Shown: positions 34,601-44,910, numbered from the stretch's first letter. The stretch: DNA of 64,000 bases from Monarcha castaneiventris obscurior (GCA_026261815.1 JAMPIT010000856.1:8292001-8356000); one strand, 5' to 3'. Translations and numbers: made by a program. The notes: a model not told the origin generated them from the letters alone.

Positions 34601-37600
34601 GGTTTGTTAATGTAGTAAATAGATAAACAGCAAAAGTTCCAAGATGGAGGAGACCTTGTAGTTTTAAACCTCTGTCTTTCTTCTTCTAGTCCTCCATATT
34701 CTGCAGCAAAGTAGTTTAGGATGATTGGATGAAAAATTCCGCAGTTCCGGCCTGCGTGTCAGAGTGATTTACTAAACATAGGAGGAAAAGTAAAAATATC
34801 TGTCGTTTCAATTTTTTATTGGATAATTTGCCTTTAAAAGGGCTGTGAAATTTTGATAAGGGGCCATTTTCTCGCCTTCTCTTGCCATGTTCTGCTCTGC
34901 TATGTCCTCTCTAGGCTAACAGCTGATAACACTAAAATGAACAACTCTCTGAAGAAGCAATTACCGCGAGTTTGCCTCGTCCATCTATCAAATTCCTTGC
35001 AAGGACTCTAAAGGATTTCAAGGGCCTCTCCCATCAAGAGAGGCTGGTTTATGGCACTACCAGTGTCACGCATTAAGCCGGGCTTTTTTTTTAGAGGATA
35101 AAACCCCCATTTTGTGATGCCAAAATCCCATCGGATCCCTCTCACCTGCTGCAGGTGCTGCTCCAGCCGGAGTTTGGCATCATCCAGCTCCCGGCAGCGG
35201 TTGTCGAAGGCCTCGTTGACCGCTGCCCGCTGCATCCTCAGGTCCTCGGACGCGTCGTGGATGATGCTGTTGATCAAGGATCGCAGCTGGACCGAAGCCA
35301 GCTTTTCCTGTTCCGCGCTGGAAATGTTGTCATGGCTGAACTGGGCCCAGGACTTCGGTGTGGAGGCGCTGGAAGAACAGGGAATGGGATAAAATGGGAA
35401 TTTTGCCCTTAAGAACCGATTTTTACCCTGGAAAAGTGGCATCAATCTATGCTCGGTTGAGCTCTTGCCCGCAGTGATTTCTCGTAAGGAATGGGATTAA
35501 TCCTTTAATAAATCAATTAAAATTCCTGAATAAATTAATTAAAATCCTCTAATAAATTAATAACCTCTCTTTCCTATGGTTTCAGAGGGAAGTAAATCCT
35601 GAGATAAAATCAGCCCGAGCTCGTCTATCTTGAGCTAAAACTGCTAAAAAAGTTCACACACGTTTTTTGTGCAGCTCAATCCCAGCAAATAAACACGGGA
35701 ATACATCCAGGATTTACTGGCTGTGTTCATTTGGAAATAAATGGGAAAAAAAACAAGATCTTGACAAGCTGGAGAAGGGAAGGCTCCAGGGAGAGCTCAG
35801 AGCACCTTCCAGGGCCTAAAGGGGCTCCAGGAGAGCTGGAGAGGGACTGGGGACATGGGATGGAGGGACAGGACACAGGAATGGCTTGACTTTAACAAAG
35901 ATTAAAGTGGGATATTGGGTAGGAATTCCTGGCTGGGAGGGTGGGGAGGGACAGAAATACAATTCCCAAAGGAGCTGTGGCTGCCGCTGGATCCCTGGAA
36001 GAATCCAAGGCCAGGCTGGAGCACCCTGGGACAGTGGGAGATGTTGGGGTTGGAACTGGAAGAGCTTCCAGGTCCTTCCACCCAAACCATTCCCTGTGGC
36101 ACATCAAGCACTGCCTTCACATCTGCGGAGCCGCCTCGAAGCTCTTTCCACGTCCGATCCCAGCTGGAATGGAGCATTCCAGAGGCGCCGTGGTTATCCC
36201 AGGAGGCCGCTGGCAGGAATTACTCACTTCTCCTCGAATTTCACGGAGCTGGGGTGGAACTGGACGTTGGTGCTGTCGGTGCAGTAGCTGACGCATTTAT
36301 CGTCGATGTGATACGACTCCACCTTATCCGACCAGTCCAGCTCGCAGTTCTCCTTCTGAATCCGGTTGGATCTGCAAAGTCGGGATCACGACACGGCGGG
36401 AAGCAAGAGAATTCCCAGCCCTACCCTCATTTGGGAATGGAGCTCCACCCACAGGACAACAGGACCATGAACTTTCCCTGGAAAATCCCAAACTCTCCCT
36501 GCCACCGGCATCTCCTGATTTAGATGGAATTTTGAGAAAGAGTTCTTGGCTGGGAGGGTGGGAAGGCCCTGGAATAGAATTCCCAGAGAAGCTGTGGCTG
36601 CCCCTGGGTCCCTGGAAGTGTCCGAGGCCAGGTTGGAACACGCTGGGATTGCGGAAGGTCCCTGCCCATGGAATGGGATAATTTTTGATGACATTCAGAT
36701 TAAAATTGCTGCTTTGTTGTTAATTAGAGCCATGCATCCCTCAGTTAATTCCAATTATAATTATCCCAATTGCGTCGTTATCAGATGATAACACCAGGTG
36801 TCACTGTCAGCCAAGTAATTAGGGATTCGCCTGGAAAATGGGCTTAAAATGGGACTAAATAGGGCCAAAATGGGGGTAAAATGAGGCAAAATGGGGCGAA
36901 ATGGGGTTAAAATGGGGCTAAATTGGACTAAAATGGGGCTTAAATTGGGCTAAATGAGAAAAAATGAGACTAAAATGGGAAAAATGGGGATAAAAAGGGG
37001 CTAAAATGGGATAAAATAGGGCTAACATGGGATTAAAAGGGGTTAAATGTGGTTAAAATGGGACTAAAATGGGCCAAAACGGGGCCAAAATGGGACAAAA
37101 CAGGACTAAAATTGGGTTAAAATGGGACTAAAAGGGGGCTAAATGGGGCTAAAATTATTTAAAAACAATAAAAGCACCCCAAATTAAACTCATTAAGCTC
37201 CCTCGCACTCTAATTAATATAACAGGGCAACTTTATATTAATTTGCATTTACAGCCATCTTTTAAAAACCAGTATTTCATTTCTCAGGTAGAATAGGAGC
37301 AGATTAGAGGGTTTTTTAAACTAAAATATGAATTTTCCAGCAGTTAATTCCTTGACATTGATGGATTTAGGATACAGTAGCATCTTTCCAAAGGGTTTAT
37401 TAGAAATTCCAAGCAAATAATCCTTCAGAAAGGCAAGGAACACCCATCCTGGCCCAGAAATTCCAGCTCTAAAGTTCACACTGACATCTGGTGGCAAGAA
37501 AAATTCCTCTTGGGAAGCTCCTTTAATCCCAAAAATCCCTTTAATAACACAAATACATCCCAAGGTGCCAGAAAGTATCCAGGGAATAATTTTATAGCAC

Positions 37601-40600
37601 TGGAGTTTGGTGTCAGAAAACAAACCCAACACAGTTCAGGAAAGCAGGAGAATCTAAATCTCCTTGAGAATCCTGAGGTTTCCAGGTTTAAATGGAATTC
37701 CCACAGCTCCTAAGCCTGGCCTTGGTGAGATGCTTATCCACTTTTATCCCAGGAATGATTTGGTTGAAGTATCCTGGGAAATGTTTTACCTTATCTGGGT
37801 GGTCGCTTGGATTATGGTTCTTTTGAGAAGATCTCGGATATCCCGGATAAGATCAGCTTCCTAAAGAAACACAGGGAGAATTCTGTGCATCCAGAGCAGG
37901 AAACACAATCCCAAGGAGCAATTCGATAAATAAATCCTTACATTTCCTTATCTACGCTCACCTCGTTAATGGAAAACTTGGGATTTTGGAGTCAGCACAT
38001 CCTGAGGGAACGCAGCTCTAAACCCATGGGGGCTGAAAAATCTGGAATACTTCTAAAGCTTGGGAATTCTGTGAATTCCATGAAGAAGTCTGCTTGCTAT
38101 CCTATTATGGCAGGAATTCTTCCCTGGCACAGATTCCCAGAGAAGCTGTGGCTGCCCCATCCCTGGAATGTCCAAGGCCAGGTTGGGAATAGTTGGAAGA
38201 GGGGAAATCGATTATTTTTAAGGTCCCATCCATCCCAGACCATTCCAGGCTTCCACGACCCCATCAAATTAAATGGAATAAATGAATTCTTTGCTCAGTT
38301 TTGAGGGAAGGAAAAATCAGGCAACATCCCCATGATTCCATCCCCAGATTAATCAGGTTGGACTTGATGATCTTTAAAGTCTTTTCCAACCTCAAAATTC
38401 CCTCAATTCCCTGAATTTTGTAACATTTTCCCACATGGAAATATCCTACGCCAACTCTTCCCTGTTTGTTCTTAAATGGAAAAACCTCCCAGATCTTGAT
38501 TATAAATCAGAAATGACACACAATTCCCAGTCAAAACATTCCCAAATCCTATCATGCCATCGACTATGTGCAATCCTAGAATATCCTGAGTTGGGAAGGA
38601 TCCCCAGGGATCAAGCAGTTCCTGGTTCTGCCCAGGATAATCCCAAAAATCCCACCAGGTGCCATTATCCAAACATTTCAGTCTGATCAATATTTTTCTA
38701 ATATTAATCCTCTGGTTTAATGAGTCACTGATCATGAACTGACTCTGACTGGAGGCTGCAGGTAACTAATAATTAATTCATTTGTGGAATATTGGAATAG
38801 GTGTTATTCCAGGATGGAAAATACCCTGGAAAATGTGTTTTCTGTAACGTCCAGCACAGGAATGACATCAGCTTGGAAGGGAATCTCAGTGCCGGGATTG
38901 GATCATCACCTTGGCAAGACTCAGGGAAAAGGAATGACAGAAAATGCCAAAATTTGGACATGGAAACAGGCAAGGAATATCCCACTCACTACTCCCGAAC
39001 TTTTGGATTCTGGACTTTTAAAGTGTAACCTGCAGAGAGGAGAGGATTTAAGGCAAACAGAGAAGGAACTGATGACAGAATAGGATGCTCGTGTTGGTGC
39101 AGGAAAACTCTGGTTTGGTTTTGTTCGGGTCTGGGCTGAGAGAGAGATGGGGGGGTGGTGGATCTGCTCTCCTCTAGCCACACGCGTGTGATTTGAACCC
39201 TTTTTTTAAACACATCAAGGACTGGAAAAAAAATCCTTGGGAGTGACAGAGCCACACAAAATCCTCAGTGCTTCGGGAAGGGCCAGCAGCAGAGCCGTGC
39301 GTTGAAGGAGCCGCTTCCAGCAGCCGCAGCTTCACCTCTGTTGGAACCAAAGGCACCCCACCCCACCAAACCCCCCCACACAGCCTCAGGCTGCCCTGGG
39401 AGCTCAGGGAATGCCTCTGGCTGCCCTGGGGGGTCAGGAGCCCCAGCAAGGGGGTCCCAGACCCTGGCAAGAAGCCCAGAATGGCACCAGCTTTGACCTC
39501 AGCCCATGGGAAAAGTTACCAACACTGCCAGAATCATTGCAAGCCACCAGAGTGTGAAAATGAGTAGTGGTTTAGTATTTCACAAGGTAAAAAGTAGATT
39601 TTAGGATTTTTAATATGAGGACGAAGGGTCTAAGATGGAGGATTTTGGGCGTTGCCCTGTTCTTCTTCTCTTCCATCTTTTCTGGTGGTGGTGGCACAAA
39701 ACGATTGGTAGAATGAAAAAGAGGCAGAAGTTACGTGTCTAGAACAGGTGCAAATTAATTGGTATAGAATAGTAAATAATATATGTGTTGTGAAGAATGG
39801 TTGGATCATGGAAAGGGCACAAAAAGGCCGGGACAGCCCAGGACTGGGCAGCTCCAGCTCGGACTCGGCTGCATCAGATGTGCGGCCGGAGCTGAGAGCT
39901 GGCAGAGATAAGGAGAAATAAACAACCTGAAACAACATCTGCAGGCTTTTCTCATCTGTTCGGGCTTGAGGTAAAGCATCCCAAAGGCGAAGATAAGAAC
40001 CAGCATTTGTGCGGAGTGCCCAACTCCCACACGCCTCCTCATGGCAGAGCGCGGCGCGGCCGTGCCAGGGCTGCCACCACCAGAGCAGCGGTGCCGGGGC
40101 TGCCACCAGCCCTCGGGCCCTGCTCACCTTCAGCAGCTGCCTCTCCACCTCATCGATCACCAGGTCCGGGGGCTGCCTCCTCTCCCGGCACTCCAGGTTA
40201 TCGATGACCACGCTGTAGGGCACCTCGGTGGCATCGAGCGCCCGCTCCAGCCGCAGCTTCTGCGCCGCCAGCAGGTTGGTCTCGGCGTCCAGCTCCATGA
40301 TCTCCTTCTGCAGCTCCACCCTCCAGAAGTGGATGTCCTGCAGCCGCTGACCCAGGGTGGTCTTGGAGTGCTCCTGAGCCCGCTGGGCGCTGGCGGCCGC
40401 ATGTTTCATCAGGTGCTGGGCCTCGGCGCGGCCGCGCTCCGCCTGCTCGCCGGCCGAGAACGCCTTGTAGTAGACGCCCGCGTTCCGGCGGTGCCACTCG
40501 GGCACCTGGTACTTGGCGGTGCGGAAGCCGGCCATGGCCATGCCGCAGCAGGAGCGCGGCCTCTCGCTGCGGGCCACATGGCAGATCTTGCCGGGCAGCG

Positions 40601-40646
40601 GGCAAGAGGGCACGACCGTGGGCTGCGGCTCGTCGGGCTGCGCCAT
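31452..40646 (-). CDS. TEKT4: Tektin-4, complete six-exon gene (443 aa)
   Basis: Tektin-4 is a coiled-coil filament protein of ciliary and sperm axonemal doublets (outer dense fibre/tubule lumen in family studies). Coding exons in transcript order are 40646-40128, 37860-37790, 36371-36228, 35368-35146, 33264-33110 and 31671-31452. All introns are GT-AG. The exon lengths (519, 71, 144, 223, 155 and 220) sum to 1332, in frame with a single stop. Conserved landmarks include AGFRTAKY near residue 40, ERALDATEVPYSV, CELDWSDKVESY in exon 3, and the tektin signature nonapeptide RPNIELCRD at 358-366, with Ile for the usual Val. FIDRQKCM lies near the end. The ATG sits in GCCATGG context. Length is close to human TEKT4 (435). 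No break or frameshift was seen. Introns carry CR1, LTR-like and tandem repeats. Confidence 0.95.
31724..31946. repeat. 75-bp tandem triplication in TEKT4 intron 5
   Basis: 'ggattt' copy starts lie at 31725, 31800 and 31876, each followed by 'aagatcaactacagaatc' type sequence and 'atcaggaaaa'. The array begins about 50 bp upstream (in transcript sense) of the exon 6 acceptor, so it can hold the branch-point region. Confidence 0.88.
33110..33264 (-). CDS. TEKT4: TEKT4 exon 5 (residues 320-371), tektin signature
   Basis: A 155-bp exon, from TCCCAG/ to /GTAATT. Contains RPNIELCRD, the family nonapeptide, with a conservative Ile for Val. Ends with two bases of Arg371. Confidence 0.95.
33455..34180. 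repeat. Diverged direct duplication in TEKT4 intron 4
   Basis: 'ggtggttttgacctctttat' occurs near 33458 and 33948. Both copies go on through 'attattacactga', 'tgtgggatgac', 'cacatcccaccccc' and 'aaggagctgctccatg'. The period is about 490 bp on the left end, with deletions inside. Confidence 0.75.
34539..35010. mobile_element. Probable solo LTR-like insertion in TEKT4 intron 4
   Basis: An island of about 470 bp with composition unlike its flanks: mixed AT-rich sequence without GGAATTCC words, a TTTAAAAGGG box near 34833 and a CT-rich downstream part. It resembles avian endogenous retrovirus LTRs in style, and shares 'aagatggagga' followed by a TCTTCTTCT word with the 39.5-40.0 kb island. No internal gag/pol sequence and no target-site duplication were found. 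Boundaries are guesses. Confidence 0.4.
35146..35368 (-). CDS. TEKT4: TEKT4 exon 4 (residues 245-319)
   Basis: A 223-bp exon, from TTCCAG/ to /GTGAGA. Encodes ASTPKSWAQFSHDN through ASEDLRMQRAAVNEAF and RCRELDDAKLRLEQHLQQ, the central tektin coiled coil. Confidence 0.95.
35925..36098 (+). mobile_element. CR1 LINE 3'-end fragment in TEKT4 intron 3
   Basis: 'ctggctgggagggtggggag', 'gagctgtggctgccgctgga', 'ggagcaccctgggacagtgg' and 'ccttccacccaaaccattcc'. Plus orientation, antisense to TEKT4. Confidence 0.9.
36228..36371 (-). CDS. TEKT4: TEKT4 exon 3 (residues 197-245)
   Basis: A 144-bp exon, from TTTGCAG/ to /GTGAGT. Its first base completes Arg197. Encodes SNRIQKENCELDWSDKVESY and onward to VKFEE, matching the tektin CEMDWSDK block. 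It ends with two bases of Asn245. Confidence 0.93.
36545..36682 (+). mobile_element. CR1 LINE 3'-end fragment in TEKT4 intron 2
   Basis: 'ttggctgggagggtgggaag', 'agaagctgtggctgcccctg' and 'tggaagtgtccgaggccagg', truncated after 'cctgcccatgg'. Plus orientation. Confidence 0.88.
36837..37155. repeat. Degenerate short-period array (AAATGGGGCTA-type)
   Basis: About 30 irregular units of 'aaaatggggctaaaatggga' type, 9-13 bp each, with A/G-rich strand bias. Located in TEKT4 intron 2. Confidence 0.88.
37790..37860 (-). CDS. TEKT4: TEKT4 exon 2 (residues 174-197)
   Basis: A 71-bp exon between CTTTAG/ and /GTAAAA encodes EADLIRDIRDLLKRTIIQAT and TQI, plus two bases of Arg197. It aligns with EAELIRNIQELLKRTIMQAV of mammalian TEKT4. 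It is too short to show up as an ORF. Confidence 0.92.
38123..38262 (+). mobile_element. CR1 LINE 3'-end fragment in TEKT4 intron 1
   Basis: 'cccagagaagctgtggctgc', 'catccctggaatgtccaagg', 'tttaaggtcccatccatccc' and 'agaccattccaggc'. Plus orientation. Confidence 0.88.
38350..38640. mobile_element. Two decayed CR1-like tails
   Basis: 'ggttggacttgatgatcttt' followed by 'aaagtcttttccaacc' (38355-38392, plus) and 'tagaatatcctgagttggga' (38577-38596, minus) are recognised CR1 3'-end words from older subfamilies. Confidence 0.55.
39553..39990. mobile_element. Probable solo LTR-like insertion in TEKT4 intron 1
   Basis: An island starting near TGTGAAAATG. It contains 'taagatggagga', a TTCTTCTTCTCTTCC word, an AATAAA near 39919 and a CG-containing segment just before it, in the order expected of an LTR (U3, signal, R-U5). 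It shares words with the 34.5-35.0 kb island. No coding remnants were seen. Boundaries and class are uncertain. Confidence 0.38.
40128..40646 (-). CDS. TEKT4: TEKT4 exon 1 (residues 1-173)
   Basis: Starts at ATG 40646-40644 and ends CTGAAG/GTGAG, with the last exon base at 40128 and phase 0. Encodes the N-terminal segment and the first long coiled coil (MAQPDEPQ... to ...EVERQLLK). Reading on past 40128 runs into intron and diverges from tektin, which supports this donor. Confidence 0.95.
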
Positions 40647-40699
40647 GGCGGAGCCTCCGCCGCTGCCCCTCAGCCGCCGCTGCCGCCCAGACTGCTCCC

Positions 40700-40713
40700 G
40701 TCACCACGGCAAC
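40700..40713. promoter_or_regulatory. RFX X-box 1 (GTCACCACGGCAAC), TEKT4 promoter
   Basis: Fits the X-box pattern GTNRCC-N(0-3)-RGYAAC with a two-base spacer, 54 bp upstream of the TEKT4 ATG. RFX factors drive ciliary genes through such sites, which fits tektin. The site is visible; its function is inferred. Confidence 0.75.
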
Positions 40714-40730
40714 GGCGGCGGGGCCGCGGG

Positions 40731-41051
40731 TTGATGGACAGTTCTAATCACCAATCAGAGCGCGGATACGCACCAAGAGCGGCGCTGATTGGTGAATGTG
40801 CTTCCTGCGCCCGCCCCCCGCCTGTCCCCGTCACCATGGCAACGAGCCTCGTGCATAAGGGAGGTGTCATGGCGGCGCAGGCCTCCAGCACCTCCAGGGA
40901 TGGCGACTCCAACTCCTCCAGGGATGGCGACTCCAACACCTCCCTGGGCCCCTGTTCCAATGTCAGCACATGGAGAGTGACGGGAATTTCCCTGGAATCC
41001 AATGGAAATCCCCGCGTCCCAGTTTAAGGGCATTTCCCCCGATCCGCTCCC
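40731..41051. promoter_or_regulatory. TEKT4 promoter module, copy A of a tandem duplication
   Basis: Contains CCAAT at 40751-40755, inverted CCAAT (ATTGG) at 40788-40792, X-box 2 at 40830-40843 (GTCACCATGGCAAC) and a YY1-like ATGGCGGC at 40869-40876. An internal 24-bp 'ctccagggatggcgactcca' unit is repeated inside this copy only. Copy B follows at 41086. Confidence 0.75.
40830..40843. promoter_or_regulatory. RFX X-box 2 (GTCACCATGGCAAC)
   Basis: A near-palindromic match to the RFX consensus with a two-base spacer, about 185 bp upstream of the TEKT4 ATG. Confidence 0.75.
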
Positions 41052-41085
41052 CAAACCGGCAGCAATGAGGAGGCGGGACCGAGAA

Positions 41086-41370
41086 TTGATGGACAGCTTT
41101 ATCCACCAATCAGAGCGTGGATACACCCCGAGAGCAGCGCTGATTGGTGGATTTGCTTTCCCGCCTGTCCCTGTCACCATGGCAACGAGCCTTGTGCATG
41201 AGGGAGGTGTCATGGCGGCGAGGGCTTTAAACATCTCCAGGGATGGCGACTCCAGCCCCTCCCTGGGCACCTGTTCCAATGTCAGCACATGGAGAGTGAC
41301 GGGAATTTCCCTGGAATCCAATGGGAATCTCCATGTCCCAGTTTAAGAGCGTTTCCCCCGACCCGCTCCC
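41086..41370. promoter_or_regulatory. TEKT4 promoter module, copy B of a tandem duplication
   Basis: About 90% identical to copy A by eye. It keeps CCAAT (41106-41110), ATTGG (41143-41147), X-box 3 (41173-41186) and ATGGCGGC (41212-41219). It lacks copy A's extra 24-bp unit. Confidence 0.75.
41173..41186. promoter_or_regulatory. RFX X-box 3 (GTCACCATGGCAAC)
   Basis: Identical over 14 bases to X-box 2, although the flanking duplicated sequence has diverged, suggesting the site is under constraint or the duplication is young. Confidence 0.75.
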
Positions 41371-41854
41371 TGCAGCCACAGCAGGACAGACCCATCCACC
41401 CTCCCTGCAGTCCCCGGGCCTGGGGCTTCACTTTTGCAAGTGAGCCCTTCCCGAGGGAGGAATTTGCAGGAATTCCTGGCAGGTCCAACACGGAGATGGG
41501 AATCCAAGCTGTTGCCGTGTTTTCCTTCCTTGGAACGCAGCTCCGGCTGCTCCCGCTCGGAGCTGACCTTTCCCAAGGAATACAGAGATGTTGTTCCCGG
41601 ATTTCTCCCGCTTGAGTTTCTCAGGATGACTTTTCCAAATGGAGGTGGGTGGATGAGAATTCCAGGCGCTGCCGGTGTCCCGCATGGATGGGGGAAGGGA
41701 GCTTCTCCCGGGATCTGAGAGTGCAGCATTCCCAGCAAAGCGACGTTCCCAGGAGCTCCCGGATTTCAAGGAGCACAGATTGAGATCCTGGGAAATTCTG
41801 GGATCGTTGGCATTCCCAGCGGGAGGACTTCTCCTAATGGGATGCCCGCAGGGC
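41371..41854. other. Spacer, no gene recognised
   Basis: No supported feature. Confidence 0.4.
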
Positions 41855-42213
41855 AACATTCCTTGTTTTCCATGCGGAAACATTCCTTGTTTTCCATGTA
41901 GGACCATTCCTTGTTTTCCATGTGGGACCATTCCTTGTTTTCCATGTGAGAACATTCCTTGTTTTCCATGCGGGAACATTCGTTGTTTTCCATGTGGGAC
42001 TATTCCTTGTTTTCCATGTGGGACCATTCCTTGTTTTCCATGCGGGAACGTTCCTTGTTTTCCATCCAGGGGACCATTCCTTGTTTTCCATGTAGAGAAC
42101 ATTCTTTGTTTTCCATGCGGGAACATTCCTGGTTTTCCATACAAGAGCATCCCTAGTTTTCCATGTGGGAACATTCCTTGTTTTCCACACAGGGACCATT
42201 CCTTGTTTTCCAC
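41855..42213. repeat. 24-bp minisatellite, about 15 copies
   Basis: The unit is 'cattccttgttttccatg' plus six variable bases (tgggac, cgggaa and so on). A few units have three extra bases. Open frames (WKTRNVPT-like in one) come from the repeat. Confidence 0.95.
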
Positions 42214-42557
42214 CAGGCTCAAATTCCCAGCGATTCCCTCTCCAAAGCAAATCCTTATTCCGGGAGAGGCCACAAGGAAAAGCAGGAAGGGAGAAGGAGC
42301 TTCCCTATAAAATATTCACCAGTTCTGCTCCGCTGGAGCCTCCCGAGGAATTTGGGAATCTGGGATAACGAGGCTGAGCTGCTTTTCCCGGCATTTCTGG
42401 CTCATCCTTTATTAACGTGCCCTTTCCATGACTTTCTCGGGATGGCTTTTCCTGAAGGAGCTTTGATCCCTTTGTTCCTGCACAAGGAAAGGAAAATACC
42501 TTGGAAAAGGGAATTTGCTTAAAGGATCCTTGGATTTTTTTTTTTTTTTAATCTCCA

Positions 42558-42740
42558 ATCCTGGAATGGTTTGGATTGGATGGGATTTTATGGAGCATCC
42601 CATTCCAGCCTTTCCATGGACAGGGACACTTCCAGCATCCCAGGCTCCTCCAAACTCCATCCTTGGACACTTCCAGGGATCTGGGGGCAGCCACAGCTTC
42701 TCTGGGAATTCCATCCTGATATCCCATGTATCCCTGCCCT
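42558..42740 (-). mobile_element. CR1 LINE 3'-end fragment
   Basis: 'ctggaatggtttggattgga', 'cagggacacttccagcatcc', 'caggctcctccaaactccat', then 'ggggcagccacagcttctct' and 'gggaattcc'. Minus orientation. Confidence 0.88.
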
Positions 42741-44180
42741 CTGGCATAGTTGGAAGCCATTCCCATATTTCTTGGCATTCCATGCCCTTGGGAATATTCC
42801 CTCACCATCTTTCCTGGAGATTCCAATCATTCCTGCCCAGGTGAAGGGATTTCCCTGGGAAAAGCAGCCTTAGATGGGCTTATCCCACTTTTTTTTTGGG
42901 CCGGGAATCCTTCTCCATCCTCGGAATGATAGAGCTGCCTGGCAGAGGGAATTCCAGGGAAATCCAACCAAGGGAAAACCGGGATAACGCCAGCAGAGAG
43001 TGGGAGAGATTCCAGCAGGAGCGAGGTCAGCCCGGGAATCCTCGCAAGGAAAACCCGGCTGGTTCCCATGGAAACGCCCAGCCGGGATTTCACACTCGGA
43101 GTGCACGAGATTAAAGTCGGCATTCCATAAAAAAAAAACGGGAAAAACCCAGCCAGGGAATCCTGAGGGAACCCCTCCAGCACCTTTCTTTAACCTTCAT
43201 GAAATGTGTGGATAAATCGGAATATTTGGGAGTGGGGCACAATTCCAGGGAGCTGCTCCGAGTTCTGACCCTCCCCAGGTGATTTTCCAAGATTCCAGAG
43301 GGTTTGGAATCATTTTGCCTTGGGATAATCGGCGGCGCCAGGAGCTCGTCGTAAACCTTTGGGAATTAAAGGAATTTTAAGGTGTAAACAGGAGAAAATG
43401 AAGGAAAAAAAGGGAATGGGAGGAGCTTGGAGGTCAGGGATGCATAAAAATCTCGATTTCCTTCTTGGGGAAAAGTAGGAATTGCTGGATTTGGGAGGGA
43501 AAAGGATTTTTGAGGAATTTTTGCTCCCTGCCAACACCTTGGCAGTTCCTCATTAATCCCAGCAAAGCTCCCGGGAAAGGAGAGGTTGCCATGGGCAACC
43601 GGAATTCCAGTGCCGAGGTGGGAATTTGGGAATCCCTGAGTGGAGCAGGGATTCCCTTCCCATCAGCAAAGAGAGAAAATCAGGGAATGCAGCTGGAAAA
43701 TCCAACTGAAAAGAATAAAACTGGGAAAACGCTGAGTTGGAGCTGGTGCAGATCCTGAAGGGTTGGAATTGTGGGAAAACAGCGGGAAGGGGTTTTCTGG
43801 GATGAATGGGAATGGAGCAAAACCATTCCATACTGGATCCCGGAAAACTCAAATCCCAGTTTTCGGATCCGCGTTTTTGGGATGGTTCCTAAACTCCAAT
43901 GGCAGATTTGGGAATTCTCTCCCCAGAGAGAATCCGTGGATTTAGCCATAAACCAGGAGTAAGGATGAAACTGGATTGGGAATGTTGTTATTCCTGATCT
44001 TAGTTGGGGTACGCCAGATACATTTCTTGGAGCCCAAATGTCTCAAAAATCTGCTGGAAAGGGGAAATAAACCGGGAATGAAGCCCAAGGACAGCCTGGA
44101 ACCTTGGGAAGTGGCTCCAGCTTTCCCTGGAAATCCTGCTGGGATGGAGCAGCTCCGGCAGGGCAATCCCGAGCCTTCGG
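42741..44180. other. Spacer with one X-box-like palindrome at 43585-43599
   Basis: No gene was supported. GTTGCCATGGGCAAC at 43585-43599 fits the RFX X-box with a three-base spacer, about 2.9 kb upstream of the TEKT4 ATG; chance occurrence is possible. Confidence 0.4.
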
Positions 44181-44270
44181 AATCATGGAATTATGGAATG
44201 GTTGGGATGGAAGGGCCCTAAAGCTCACCCAGTTCCAGCCCAACACCTCCCACAGCTCCAGGCTGCTCCG
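44181..44270 (-). mobile_element. CR1 LINE 3'-end fragment
   Basis: 'aatcatggaattatggaatg', 'gttgggatggaagggcccta' and 'cacctcccacagctccagg'. Minus orientation, running straight into the next array. Confidence 0.85.
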
Positions 44271-44910
44271 AGCTGGGCCTTAGAGCCAAAGCTGGGCTTT
44301 ACAAAGCTGGGCCTTTGATCCAAAGCTGGGCCTTTAGATCCAAAGGTGGGCTTTGGAGACAAAGCTGGGCCTTAGAGACAAAGCCGGGCTTTTAGAGCCA
44401 AGGCCAGGCTTGATAAAGCTGGGCCTTTAAAGATTAAGCCTGGCCTTTAGAGGCAAAACCCCAAGCCACGCTTTTAGAGACTAAGCCAGGCCTTTAGAGC
44501 CAAAGCCGGGCCTTTAGAGACTAAGCCAGGCCTTTAGAGACTAAGCTGGGCTTTTTCCAGGCCTTTCGAGACTAAGCTGGGCTTTTAGAGCCAAAGCTAG
44601 GCCTTTGGAGACTAAGCCAGGCCTTTAGAGACTAAGCCAGGCCTTTAGAGCCAAAGCCGGGCTTTTAGAGACTAAGCCAGGCCTTTAGAGACTAAGCCGG
44701 GCCTTTAGAGACTAAGCTGGGCTTTTAGAGACTAAGCCAGGGCTTTAGAGACTAAGCCAGGCCTTTAGAGCCAAAGCCGGGCTTTTAGAGACTAAGCCAG
44801 GCCTTTAGAGACTAAGCCAGGCCTTTAGAGACTAAGCTGGGCTTTTTCCAGGCCTTTGGAGACTAAGCTGGGCTTTTTCCAGGCCTTTGGAGACTAAGCT
44901 GGGCTTTTAA
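44271..44910. repeat. ~20-bp minisatellite, about 30 copies
   Basis: The main unit is 'gcctttagagactaagccag'. Variants carry 'agagccaaagccggg' or 'gggctttttcca'. Clear higher-order blocks repeat (e.g. 44510-44660 and 44780-44910). Confidence 0.95.

Noticed and set aside
39630..40127. Extension of TEKT4 exon 1 to the end of its open frame
   Set aside because: Tektin similarity stops exactly at the GTGAG donor at 40127 and resumes in exon 2 at 37860.
41855..42213. Regular repeats that could look like a CRISPR array
   Set aside because: Units are directly adjacent with only small variable parts, and the DNA is vertebrate; this is a minisatellite. The same applies to the 23-, 20- and 42-bp arrays.
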